From assembly GCA_913054415.1 (NCBI GenBank), contig CAJXII010000037.1, forward strand, positions 1-11,334: a stretch of 11,334 nucleotides of DNA. Reading direction: 5' to 3'. Within the stretch, counting starts at the first letter, position 1. Every line of letters starts with the position of its first letter. The notes below the pieces were generated by a model. The model was given only the letters and a program-made list of their open reading frames with translations. It did no database searches and was not told where the DNA came from. Made by a program: the position numbers and the translations under genes. Source of the DNA: an uncultured Arcobacter sp. (GTDB lineage Bacteria > Campylobacterota > Campylobacteria > Campylobacterales > Arcobacteraceae). Positions 1-7,109 of this stretch are shown in pieces.

Positions 1-660
1 TTGTATTTAAGAGAGATAAGTTTAAAAGATATAGATACAAAATATATAGAAAAACACTTAAAGATATTAGATATTTTAATCTCAAATATTAAGCAACTAG
101 ATACTTTAAAAACAATTGGCGATTTTGCATTTGAGAAAAAATATCATCTAAAATACCCTTTGGCTCAAGTTAGATTTAGAATGCTTGATGAGAGATTATA
201 TATCAATGGATTAAGCGATCTTACACTTTGTATAGATGAATTTGAAAAATTAAAAATAGAGTGTAAAAAAGTATATATTATAGAAAATAAAATCACAACT
301 TTAGCATTTCCGCAACTTAAAGATAGTATAGCAATATTTGGAAGTGGATACAAAGTAGGAATATTGCAAAATACAAAATGGCTAAAAGATAAAGAGATTT
401 TTTATTGGGGAGATATAGATAGTGATGGTTTTGCAATTCTTTCACAAATAAGGGGATATTTTCCTCAAATCAAATCTATATTTATGGACCAAAGTGTATT
501 TGATAAATTTAGTAACTTTATAGTAGAATATAAAAGTAAAGTAACAAATAAAAAATTAGAATATCTAACTAATGATGAGTTGAAGTTATATAGTAGCTTA
601 TCCAATAAAAGGTTGGAACAAGAAAGATTACCATTTGAATTTATAAAAGGAAATTTATGA
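1..660 (+). CDS. jetD: JetD-like Wadjet nuclease subunit (DUF2220 Toprim domain), 5'-partial
   Basis: This is the C-terminal part of a JetD/DUF2220 protein. In Wadjet systems JetD is the topoisomerase VI-A-like nuclease that cuts plasmid DNA after loop extrusion by the JetABC condensin. Visible residues (numbered from base 1): a DTKYIEKH segment (12-19), typical of the junction before the Toprim core; the metal-binding Glu of VYIIENK (E95), followed by LAFP; the IAIFGSGYKVGIL strand (110-122); the acidic pair in YWGDIDSDGF (D138, D140); the MD after the next strand (162-163); and the terminal RLEQERLPF signature (204-212). The family is usually about 350-400 residues, so the N-terminal DUF3322-like half is probably cut off by the window edge; the TTG at base 1 is then an internal codon. 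The stop overlaps the next start by 4 bp. Family assignment is strong. Membership of a complete Wadjet operon is inference, because jetA, jetB and jetC are not in view. Confidence 0.85.
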   Translation: MYLREISLKDIDTKYIEKHLKILDILISNIKQLDTLKTIGDFAFEKKYHLKYPLAQVRFRMLDERLYINGLSDLTLCIDEFEKLKIECKKVYIIENKITTLAFPQLKDSIAIFGSGYKVGILQNTKWLKDKEIFYWGDIDSDGFAILSQIRGYFPQIKSIFMDQSVFDKFSNFIVEYKSKVTNKKLEYLTNDELKLYSSLSNKRLEQERLPFEFIKGNL

Positions 661-2819
661 TAATATCACAAAATAAAAAAACAATATTTTTAATTCTATT
701 AGCTTTTGCTTTTAGTTTTTTAGTTCGGCTTATTTGGGTATATCAGTTTAGTGATATGGATGGGTTTAAATTTCATAATGAGTTTATGATAAATACAAAT
801 GATGGATATTATTGGGCAGAGGGTGCTAGAGATATATTAGCTGGTCATCATCAAGACAATGATCTATCACCTATAGATACAGCAGCTGCAAATTTGACAG
901 CAATCATAGTTAAATTTTTACCTTTCTCATTTGAAACAGTTATATTTTATATGAGTGCATTTTTTTCTTCTCTAGTAGTAATTCCTATTATACTTATAGG
1001 AAGAAGTATAAAGAGTATTGAAGTTGGATTTATAGCAGCACTATTATCAAGTATTGCATGGAGCTATTACAATCGAACAATGGTAGGATACTATGATACT
1101 GATATGTTAAATATCATCTTCCCTACACTATTGCTTTGGTCATTGATATGGGCCATAAGAACAAATGAGGATAAATATCTACTTTTTACTGCACTTGAGA
1201 TCATCTCTTATAGATGGTGGTATCCTCAAAGTTACTCTTTAGAATTTTCATTTTTTAGTTTAATCCTTATATATACAATCTATCTAGGGGTAAAAGAAAA
1301 ATCATTTAATATTCAACATCTAAAATTTAATATTGCATTACTTAGTTTTATGATGTTTGCTATGATGGGACTTCATGGGTGGATTAGATTTATTATAGTT
1401 GTAAGTTTGTTTATTGTTTATAAATATAAAAAAGAGATATTTACAAACTATTTATATTATATACTTGGATTATCTATTTTATTATTTTTTATCACAGGTG
1501 GATTTGATCCTATTTGGGGACAACTTAAAGGTTATGTATTTAAAGATACAGTTTCTGTTTCTAAGGATCTTTTGTCGCTTCATTTTTTTACAGTGATGCA
1601 AACTATAAGAGAAGCTGGAAAAATCCCTTTTGAAACATTTGCAAATCGTATAAGTGGGCATACTATTATTTTTATATTCTCTATAATTGGATATGTTTGG
1701 TTAAGTATCAAACATCGTGTAATGCTTTTAGGGTTGCCTATGGTAGGGTTAGGATTTTTAGCTTATGTTGGAGGACTTAGATTTACTATATATGCTGTGC
1801 CTGTTTTAGCTTTAGCAGTAGCATTTTTGATAGTTCAATTATCAAATCTGATTAAAAACAACTATATTAAATATGCTTTGATGAGTTTTTTAACTATTTT
1901 AGTTTTAGCTCCAAACATTAAACATATTATTAATTATAAAGTTCCAACAGTATTTACAAAAAATGAAGTTGTAGTGCTTGATAAACTTAAAAAAATAGCT
2001 TCAAGAGAAGATTATGTAGTATCTTGGTGGGATTATGGTTATCCTATTAGATATTATAGTGATGTCAAAACATTAAGTGATGGTGGAAAACATAGTGGTA
2101 GTGTAAATTTTCCTACAAGTTTTGCACTTACACATCCACAACTTCAGTCAGCAAAACTTTTAAGATTAGATGTAGAATATACACAAAAACGATTTAATAT
2201 AAAGGAACACAACAAAGAGTTAGATAAAAATGATACCAAATATATTAAATGGCATAGCTCTAATATAGGTCAAATGACACTTGATTATGGATATCAAGAC
2301 ACAAACAATTTCCTTACTGCACTTCAAACAAATATAAAACTTCCTGCAAAAACTAGAGATATATATCTATATCTTCCAAATAGAATGATGAATATTTTTC
2401 CTACTGTTGATCTTTTTTCAAATATAGATCTTATGACAGGGATGAAATATAATAGACCACTTTTTTATATAAGTCATAGATTTAAAGATGATGGTAAAAA
2501 TATCGATCTAGGTAATCATATCAAAATCCTCAAAACAAAAGGTATGGTGCAACTTGGCAATAAAAAAGTAAGAATAAATCATTTTGCAGTTACATATTAT
2601 AATAGAAAAGGTAAATTAGAAAAAAAAGTTCAAACTATCGATCCAAATTCACCTATTAACATAATTTATATGAAAAACTATCATCAGTTTTTAGTCTTGG
2701 ATAATAGATTGTATAACTCTACTTATATTCAACTTTTTGTATTGGAAGATTATGATAAAGAGCTATTTAAACCTGTTATATTAACTCCATTAGCTAAAGT
2801 ATATAAATTAAAAATATGA
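657..2819 (+). CDS. pglB: PglB-type undecaprenyl-diphosphooligosaccharide--protein glycosyltransferase (STT3 family)
   Basis: This inner-membrane oligosaccharyltransferase moves a lipid-linked oligosaccharide to Asn of periplasmic proteins. At 720 residues it matches Campylobacter PglB (about 710). Residues 1 to about 425 hold many hydrophobic segments (the multi-pass STT3 core); 430-720 form the periplasmic domain. Catalytic features: TNDGYYWAEGARD in the first external loop (D49), DTD at 147-149, E319 in TIREAGK, WWDYG at 457-461 for sequon Ser/Thr binding, and an MxxI-type motif in RMMNIF (M577, I580). R331 (NRISGH) sits where C. lari PglB has the Arg that reads an acidic residue at sequon position -2. 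The ATG overlaps the jetD stop as ATGA, with AAAAGG at 645-650 as ribosome binding site. No glycosyltransferase, flippase or sugar-nucleotide gene is next to it, so it lies outside a classical pgl cluster in this window. The family call is near certain; the acceptor rule is inferred. Confidence 0.96.
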   Translation: MIISQNKKTIFLILLAFAFSFLVRLIWVYQFSDMDGFKFHNEFMINTNDGYYWAEGARDILAGHHQDNDLSPIDTAAANLTAIIVKFLPFSFETVIFYMSAFFSSLVVIPIILIGRSIKSIEVGFIAALLSSIAWSYYNRTMVGYYDTDMLNIIFPTLLLWSLIWAIRTNEDKYLLFTALEIISYRWWYPQSYSLEFSFFSLILIYTIYLGVKEKSFNIQHLKFNIALLSFMMFAMMGLHGWIRFIIVVSLFIVYKYKKEIFTNYLYYILGLSILLFFITGGFDPIWGQLKGYVFKDTVSVSKDLLSLHFFTVMQTIREAGKIPFETFANRISGHTIIFIFSIIGYVWLSIKHRVMLLGLPMVGLGFLAYVGGLRFTIYAVPVLALAVAFLIVQLSNLIKNNYIKYALMSFLTILVLAPNIKHIINYKVPTVFTKNEVVVLDKLKKIASREDYVVSWWDYGYPIRYYSDVKTLSDGGKHSGSVNFPTSFALTHPQLQSAKLLRLDVEYTQKRFNIKEHNKELDKNDTKYIKWHSSNIGQMTLDYGYQDTNNFLTALQTNIKLPAKTRDIYLYLPNRMMNIFPTVDLFSNIDLMTGMKYNRPLFYISHRFKDDGKNIDLGNHIKILKTKGMVQLGNKKVRINHFAVTYYNRKGKLEKKVQTIDPNSPINIIYMKNYHQFLVLDNRLYNSTYIQLFVLEDYDKELFKPVILTPLAKVYKLKI

Positions 2820-2829
2820 TTATTTTAGA

Positions 2830-2835
2830 TATAAT
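2830..2835 (+). promoter_or_regulatory. Putative -10 box (TATAAT) for the AAA-ATPase/nuclease gene
   Basis: An exact TATAAT lies in the 44-bp gap between pglB and the next gene. It would place a start of transcription near 2842 and leave a leader of about 20 bases that still contains the AGAGG ribosome binding site (2851-2855). Sigma-70 promoters in Campylobacterota typically have a good -10 box and a poor -35 region, which fits. In DNA this AT-rich a TATAAT can occur by chance; its position is what supports it. Confidence 0.45.
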
Positions 2836-2863
2836 ATGAGATATTTTAAAAGAGGTATAAAAT

Positions 2864-4405
2864 ATGAAACTAAAAAGACTACCAATAGGTATATCAACAT
2901 TAAAAACTATTTTAGAAGAGGATTACCTTTATATAGATAAAACCAATATTGCTCAAGATTTGATTGAGAATGGTCAATATTATTTCTTATCTCGTCCTAG
3001 AAGATTTGGTAAGAGTTTGTTGCTTGATACTTTTAAAACTATTTTTGATGCCAATAAAGAGATTTTTAAAGGTCTTAGTATCTATGATAGTGGTTATGAG
3101 TTTATTAAGTTTCCAATTATTAGAATAAGTTTTGGTGATGGAGATTTTAAAACAACAAAAGGTTTTAATCAAACACTATATGAGATAATGGACAAAAACC
3201 AAAGAGATCTAAATATAGAGTGTCCAAAAGATTTCTCAATGCCAGGATGTTTTAAAAGATTAATAGAAGAGGCTTACAATAGATACAATAAAAAAGTGGT
3301 AATTTTAATAGATGAATATGATAAACCAATCTTAGATAATATAGAAAATACTGAAGAAGCTAGAAAAAGAAGAGATGAGTTAAAAAACTTTTATAGTGTT
3401 ATAAAAAGTAGTGATGAGTATATAAAGTTTGTATTTATTACAGGTGTTTCAAAGTTTTCCAAAGTATCTCTTTTTAGTGGATTAAACAATCTAAATGATA
3501 TAACACTCAATCCAAAATACTCAACTATTTGTGGTTATACTCAAAACGATATAGAAACTACATTTGCTAAACATCTTGAGGGGCAAGATTTTAAAAAAAT
3601 AGCAAAATGGTATAATGGATATAAATTCTTAGGGGATGGTGTTTATAATCCATTTGATATATTGCTTTTTATAGAAAATCAATTTGCATATAGAAGCTAC
3701 TGGTTCCAAACAGCAACCCCAACATTTCTTTTAAAACTTATAGAAAAAAACAACTACTTTTTACCAAATCTGGAAAATGTAGTAAAAGATGAGATGATGT
3801 TAAATAGTTTTGATGTTGATTATATAGAGCTTGAAACTCTTATGTGGCAAACTGGATATTTAACTATTTCAAAGGTGAGTGAGAATTTTGATGGCACTTT
3901 GTTATATCATCTATCTATACCAAATCTTGAAGTTAAAATATCACTTATGAGTAGTATTGCAAATTTTATAAGTAATGTTGCGCAACCAGTACAACTAAAA
4001 AGTGCAATTTATCAATCTATGATTACAAATAATTTTATTACATTAGAAACAAACCTAAAATCACTATATGCTTCAATACCATACAATAACTTCACAAACA
4101 ACAATATGTATAAATATGAGGGATACTATGTAAGTGTTTTTTATTCATATATGAAAGCTTTAGGATTTGATCTTATTGGTGAAGATTGCACAAACAAAGG
4201 CAGAATTGATCTAACTATAAAACTAAATAATTGTATATACATTATAGAGTTTAAAACAGATGGTAAGTCTGCCTTATCTCAAATAAAAGAGAAAAACTAC
4301 CATCAAAAATATTTAAGTAAAAATTTGCCAATTTATCTAGTAGGAATAGAATTTGATACCAAAGAGAAAAATATCTCTAAGCTAGAATATCAACAGATCC
4401 AATAG
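2864..4405 (+). CDS. AAA-ATPase-like protein with C-terminal PD-(D/E)XK nuclease-like domain
   Basis: This 513-residue protein has the two-domain plan of the AAA-ATPase_like (PF09820) plus PDDEXK_9 (DUF1703) family, which often occurs in many copies per genome and whose biological role is not established. The N-terminal PIGISTLKTI and YIDKT segments are family hallmarks. The Walker A-like loop is RPRRFGKS (44-51), the Walker B ILIDEYDKP (147-155, D150/E151), followed by the family motif FITGVSKFSKVSLFSGLNNL (191-210) and KWYNGYKF (248-255). The C-terminal nuclease-like core shows E440, GRIDL (D449), IEFK (E462, K464) and a trailing QI-K-Y pattern (473-483), so the usual active-site residues look intact. 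The ATG at 2864 has AGAGG eight bases upstream. It stands alone, between pglB and folK, with its own likely promoter. A role in defence, or as a mobile-type gene, is suggested only by the family's distribution and the jetD neighbour; it is not shown by the sequence. Confidence 0.9.
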   Translation: MKLKRLPIGISTLKTILEEDYLYIDKTNIAQDLIENGQYYFLSRPRRFGKSLLLDTFKTIFDANKEIFKGLSIYDSGYEFIKFPIIRISFGDGDFKTTKGFNQTLYEIMDKNQRDLNIECPKDFSMPGCFKRLIEEAYNRYNKKVVILIDEYDKPILDNIENTEEARKRRDELKNFYSVIKSSDEYIKFVFITGVSKFSKVSLFSGLNNLNDITLNPKYSTICGYTQNDIETTFAKHLEGQDFKKIAKWYNGYKFLGDGVYNPFDILLFIENQFAYRSYWFQTATPTFLLKLIEKNNYFLPNLENVVKDEMMLNSFDVDYIELETLMWQTGYLTISKVSENFDGTLLYHLSIPNLEVKISLMSSIANFISNVAQPVQLKSAIYQSMITNNFITLETNLKSLYASIPYNNFTNNNMYKYEGYYVSVFYSYMKALGFDLIGEDCTNKGRIDLTIKLNNCIYIIEFKTDGKSALSQIKEKNYHQKYLSKNLPIYLVGIEFDTKEKNISKLEYQQIQ

Positions 4406-4420
4406 ATATATTTATGCTAT

Positions 4421-4972
4421 ATGATAAAAATATTTAAAAAAATAAATTTTCCTTTTAGAACTAAACAAATAACTAAACATTATAAATATAGTGTAGTTTT
4501 GGGTATTGGTGGGAATATTGGCAATACAAAAAAAAGATTTCAACAGCTATTGAATTATTTGCAAAAAGACAATAGACTTCAACTTATATCTACTTCAATC
4601 ATAGTTCAAAATCCACCTTTTGGATATATAGATCAAAATGATTTTTTTAATACTATTATTATAATTAAAACAGATTTGCATCCTATAAAACTTTTAGATT
4701 TGATGCAAAAATATGAGTTAAAATTTAAGCGAAAACGAAGTTTTAAGAATGCTCCACGAACATTAGATATAGATATTATATTTATCAAAAAATATACTCA
4801 TTATTTAAAAATTAATCATCCACGATTGAAAATTCCTCATCCATTTTGGGATCAACGAGATTCAGTTTTGATCCCTTTATCTTATTTAAACGATTTTTTA
4901 CATAAAAAAAGATATAATCTACCTAAATTTATGAAGTGGGGTAAGGAAAGTGGAAAATATCAATTATTTTGA
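4421..4972 (+). CDS. folK: 2-amino-4-hydroxy-6-hydroxymethyldihydropteridine pyrophosphokinase (HPPK)
   Basis: Cytosolic folate-pathway enzyme that transfers pyrophosphate from ATP to 6-hydroxymethyl-7,8-dihydropterin. The HPPK core starts near residue 24 with VVLGIGGNIGNTKKRF; then come NPPFGYIDQNDFFN (64-77), the signature APRTLDIDII (111-120) with metal-binding D116 and D118, and HPRLKIPHPFWDQRDSVLIPL (133-153). At 183 residues it is longer than E. coli FolK (about 159) because of a basic N-terminal extension of about 20 residues. The ATG at 4421 has no clear Shine-Dalgarno sequence. An out-of-frame ATG at 4414 opens only a very short frame, and no better in-frame start precedes the core. 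It follows the AAA-ATPase gene by 15 bp and overlaps cvpA by 23 bp, so it probably leads, or is read into, the housekeeping run. Function is confident; the exact start is less so. Confidence 0.93.
   Translation: MIKIFKKINFPFRTKQITKHYKYSVVLGIGGNIGNTKKRFQQLLNYLQKDNRLQLISTSIIVQNPPFGYIDQNDFFNTIIIIKTDLHPIKLLDLMQKYELKFKRKRSFKNAPRTLDIDIIFIKKYTHYLKINHPRLKIPHPFWDQRDSVLIPLSYLNDFLHKKRYNLPKFMKWGKESGKYQLF
4942..4952 (+). promoter_or_regulatory. Ribosome binding site and GTG start of cvpA, unusually tight spacing
   Basis: TAAGGA (4942-4947) is followed after two bases by the GTG (4950-4952) that is the only conventional start before the conserved YFDLIV segment of CvpA. A spacing of 5-9 bases would be usual. 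The site lies inside the folK 3' end, so initiation may depend on ribosomes finishing folK (translational coupling). A less canonical codon a few bases downstream cannot be excluded. Confidence 0.5.
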
Positions 4973-5576
4973 TCTGATCGTATTAGCACTTGTAACTCTT
5001 TTGGGTTTAAAGGGTTTATTTCGTGGTTTTATTAAAGAGGCATTTGCATTATTTGGTATAGTTGGTGGAGTATTCGTAGCATCAAGAGTATCATCGCAAG
5101 TTGGAGAGATAGTAGATAATATTATGCATTTTGATAACAATAATACTGTTGTTTTAGTTGGTTTTATTGTATCATTGGCTGTTTTTTGGGTAGTTGCATA
5201 TATACTTGGAACTATACTGAGCAAAATGATAGGATTAAGTGGATTAGGTTTTTTGGATAGATTTTTAGGTTTTGTATTTGGTGCTGGAAAAGTTTTTTTA
5301 CTATTTTCAATTATAGTATATGCACTATCAAATGTAGAATCTATCAATAAAAAACTAGAGGAAAAAGTTCAAGATAGTATGGTATATCCTATATTAAAAC
5401 AAACAGGTCAGTATATTATTAAACTTGATACTACAAATATTCAACAAAAAGTGAGTAAGAATATTGATAAAGCAATAGATGCAGGAACAGATACTCTAAA
5501 AGATATATCAGCACAAAAGATAAAAAAGAAAGCCCAAGAGACGGTAAAAACTATAAAAAAAGAGATAAAGGAATAG
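4950..5576 (+). CDS. cvpA: CvpA family inner-membrane protein
   Basis: Multi-pass inner-membrane protein of the CvpA (colicin V production) family, whose members are linked to envelope homeostasis; its molecular activity is not settled. It opens with YFDLIVLALVTLLGLKGLFR, closely matching family N-termini, and has hydrophobic segments at about 8-22, 30-45, 67-90 and 106-127. The basic residues between segments 1 and 2 (K21, R25, K29) and between 3 and 4 (K92, R104) suggest that both those loops are cytoplasmic, which puts the 46-65 loop and the tail in the periplasm. A hydrophilic, Lys-rich tail (about 130-208) makes it longer than E. coli CvpA (162). A DNNNT tract at 62-66 is an extended N-glycosylation sequon. 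The GTG start overlaps folK by 23 bp; lysS begins 4 bp after the stop. The cvpA-lysS-glyA order is also known from Helicobacter, which supports the call. The exact start is uncertain. Confidence 0.88.
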   Translation: MENINYFDLIVLALVTLLGLKGLFRGFIKEAFALFGIVGGVFVASRVSSQVGEIVDNIMHFDNNNTVVLVGFIVSLAVFWVVAYILGTILSKMIGLSGLGFLDRFLGFVFGAGKVFLLFSIIVYALSNVESINKKLEEKVQDSMVYPILKQTGQYIIKLDTTNIQQKVSKNIDKAIDAGTDTLKDISAQKIKKKAQETVKTIKKEIKE

Positions 5577-5583
5577 ATAATTG
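5567..5583 (+). promoter_or_regulatory. Ribosome binding site deciding the TTG start of lysS
   Basis: AAAGGA (5567-5572), at the end of cvpA, lies eight bases before TTG (5581-5583). Starting here gives the N-terminus MFSNKFIQQRIEK, which fits the normal start of bacterial lysyl-tRNA synthetases. No ATG lies before the conserved N-terminal helix. Confidence 0.7.
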
Positions 5584-7092
5584 TTTAGTAATAAATTTAT
5601 ACAACAAAGAATAGAAAAATCAAACAAACTAAAAGAGCAAGGATACAATCCTTATGCAAATGATACAACTAAAGACACAACTATAGCTAAGTTTTTAAAT
5701 GTTAATGATGACTTAGAACATGTAGAAAATAAAAGAGATGAAAATCGTATATATACAGTAGCTGGTAGGATAAAGTTTTTTAGACTTATGGGGAAAGCTA
5801 GTTTTATAAAAATAGAGGATGAAAGTGGAATATTGCAAGGTTATATTGCAAGAGATAATCTAGCAGAAGGGTTTTATAATAATACTTTTAAAAAACTTAT
5901 AGAGGTTGGAGATATTATCCAAATAACTGGTTATCCATTTATTACAGGTAAAGGTGAACTTAGTATCCATGCTACTGATGTGAAGCTTTTGACAAAAGCG
6001 ATCTCTCCACTTCCTGAGAAATATCACGGTATTGTTGATAAAGAGTTAAGATATAGACAAAGATATCTTGATCTTATAATGAACTCTGATGTTAAAAAAG
6101 TTTTTCATACAAGAAGTAAAATTATTAGTTTAACAAGAAGATTTTTTGAAGATAAAGGATTTTTAGAAGTTGAAACTCCTATGATGCACCCAATAGCAGG
6201 TGGAGCAAATGCAAAACCTTTTGTAACACATTTTAATGCATTAGATGTAGATAGATATTTAAGAATTGCACCTGAACTTTATCTAAAAAGATTGGTTGTT
6301 GGTGGATTTGAAGCTGTATTTGAGATAAATAGAAATTTTAGAAATGAGGGTATGGATGCTACTCATAATCCAGAATTTACAAGTATAGAGTTTTATTGGG
6401 CTTACAAAACATACAAAGATTTAATAGAATTAACAAAAGAGTATTTTGAATATCTTTTTGAGCACTTAAATTTACCTACAAAATTACCTTATGGTGATCT
6501 TGAGATCAATTTTTCAAACTTCACTGAGATACCTTTAATAGAATCACTTACAACAATAGGAGAAGTTCCTGCTGATATCACAAATGATAAAGATAAAATC
6601 TTAGCATATCTAAAAGAGCAAAATTTAGAAGTAAATGATAAACTAACTTTAGGGCAACTACAAGGTGAGCTATTTGATGAGTTTGTAGAGGAAAAACTAA
6701 TAGATCCTACATTTATTACAGAATACCCTGTAGATATATCTCCATTAGCTAGAAGAAGTGATACTAAACCAGATATTACAGATAGATTTGAGCTATTTAT
6801 CGCAGGTCGTGAGATAGCAAATGCTTTTAGTGAGTTAAATGATCCACTAGATCAACTTCAAAGATTTGAAGGTCAGATGGAAGCAAAAGATGCTGGTGAT
6901 GATGAAGCTCATGAGATGGATGCAGATTTTGTAAATGCACTATCTTATGGTATGGCACCAACAGCAGGACAAGGTATTGGTATAGATAGGCTTGTGATGA
7001 TGTTAACAAATCAACACAGTATTAGGGATGTATTATTATTCCCTGCTATGAAACCTGTTGCAAAAGAGATAGATCTTTTAGAAGAAAATTAA
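5581..7092 (+). CDS. lysS: Lysyl-tRNA synthetase, class II
   Basis: Cytosolic enzyme that charges tRNA-Lys with lysine using ATP. At 503 residues it has the usual class II LysRS length. The N-terminal OB-fold anticodon-binding domain spans about 55-140 (YTVAGRIKFFRLMGKASF near its start). The catalytic domain follows from LRYRQRYLDLI (156-166): motif 1 ends in VETPMMHPIAGGANAKPF (197-214); motif 2 is FEINRNFRNEG (247-257) with the ATP-contacting R254 and E256, followed by HNPEFTSIEFY; motif 3 is GIGIDRLVMML (465-475) with R470. The lysine-site segment GREIANAFSELNDP (409-422) is intact. Translation starts at TTG, supported by an AAAGGA site and by the N-terminal match. It sits 4 bp after cvpA and 17 bp before glyA. 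No sign of truncation. Confidence 0.97.
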   Translation: MFSNKFIQQRIEKSNKLKEQGYNPYANDTTKDTTIAKFLNVNDDLEHVENKRDENRIYTVAGRIKFFRLMGKASFIKIEDESGILQGYIARDNLAEGFYNNTFKKLIEVGDIIQITGYPFITGKGELSIHATDVKLLTKAISPLPEKYHGIVDKELRYRQRYLDLIMNSDVKKVFHTRSKIISLTRRFFEDKGFLEVETPMMHPIAGGANAKPFVTHFNALDVDRYLRIAPELYLKRLVVGGFEAVFEINRNFRNEGMDATHNPEFTSIEFYWAYKTYKDLIELTKEYFEYLFEHLNLPTKLPYGDLEINFSNFTEIPLIESLTTIGEVPADITNDKDKILAYLKEQNLEVNDKLTLGQLQGELFDEFVEEKLIDPTFITEYPVDISPLARRSDTKPDITDRFELFIAGREIANAFSELNDPLDQLQRFEGQMEAKDAGDDEAHEMDADFVNALSYGMAPTAGQGIGIDRLVMMLTNQHSIRDVLLFPAMKPVAKEIDLLEEN

Positions 7093-7109
7093 TATTACAA
7101 AGGAATAAA

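Noticed and set aside
1414..1596. Short + strand frame inside pglB
   Set aside because: An out-of-frame reading of a membrane segment; hydrophobic only because the DNA is T-rich.
4414..4422. Extended -10-like TGCTATAT just before folK
   Set aside because: It would place transcription start within or after the folK ATG, so it cannot serve that start; in DNA this AT-rich such matches are frequent.
4964..5347. 127-codon minus-strand open frame opposite cvpA
   Set aside because: It is the antisense shadow of a well-supported cvpA. Its protein is a Pro/Thr/Asn-rich string with no recognisable domain, and no ribosome binding site stands out.
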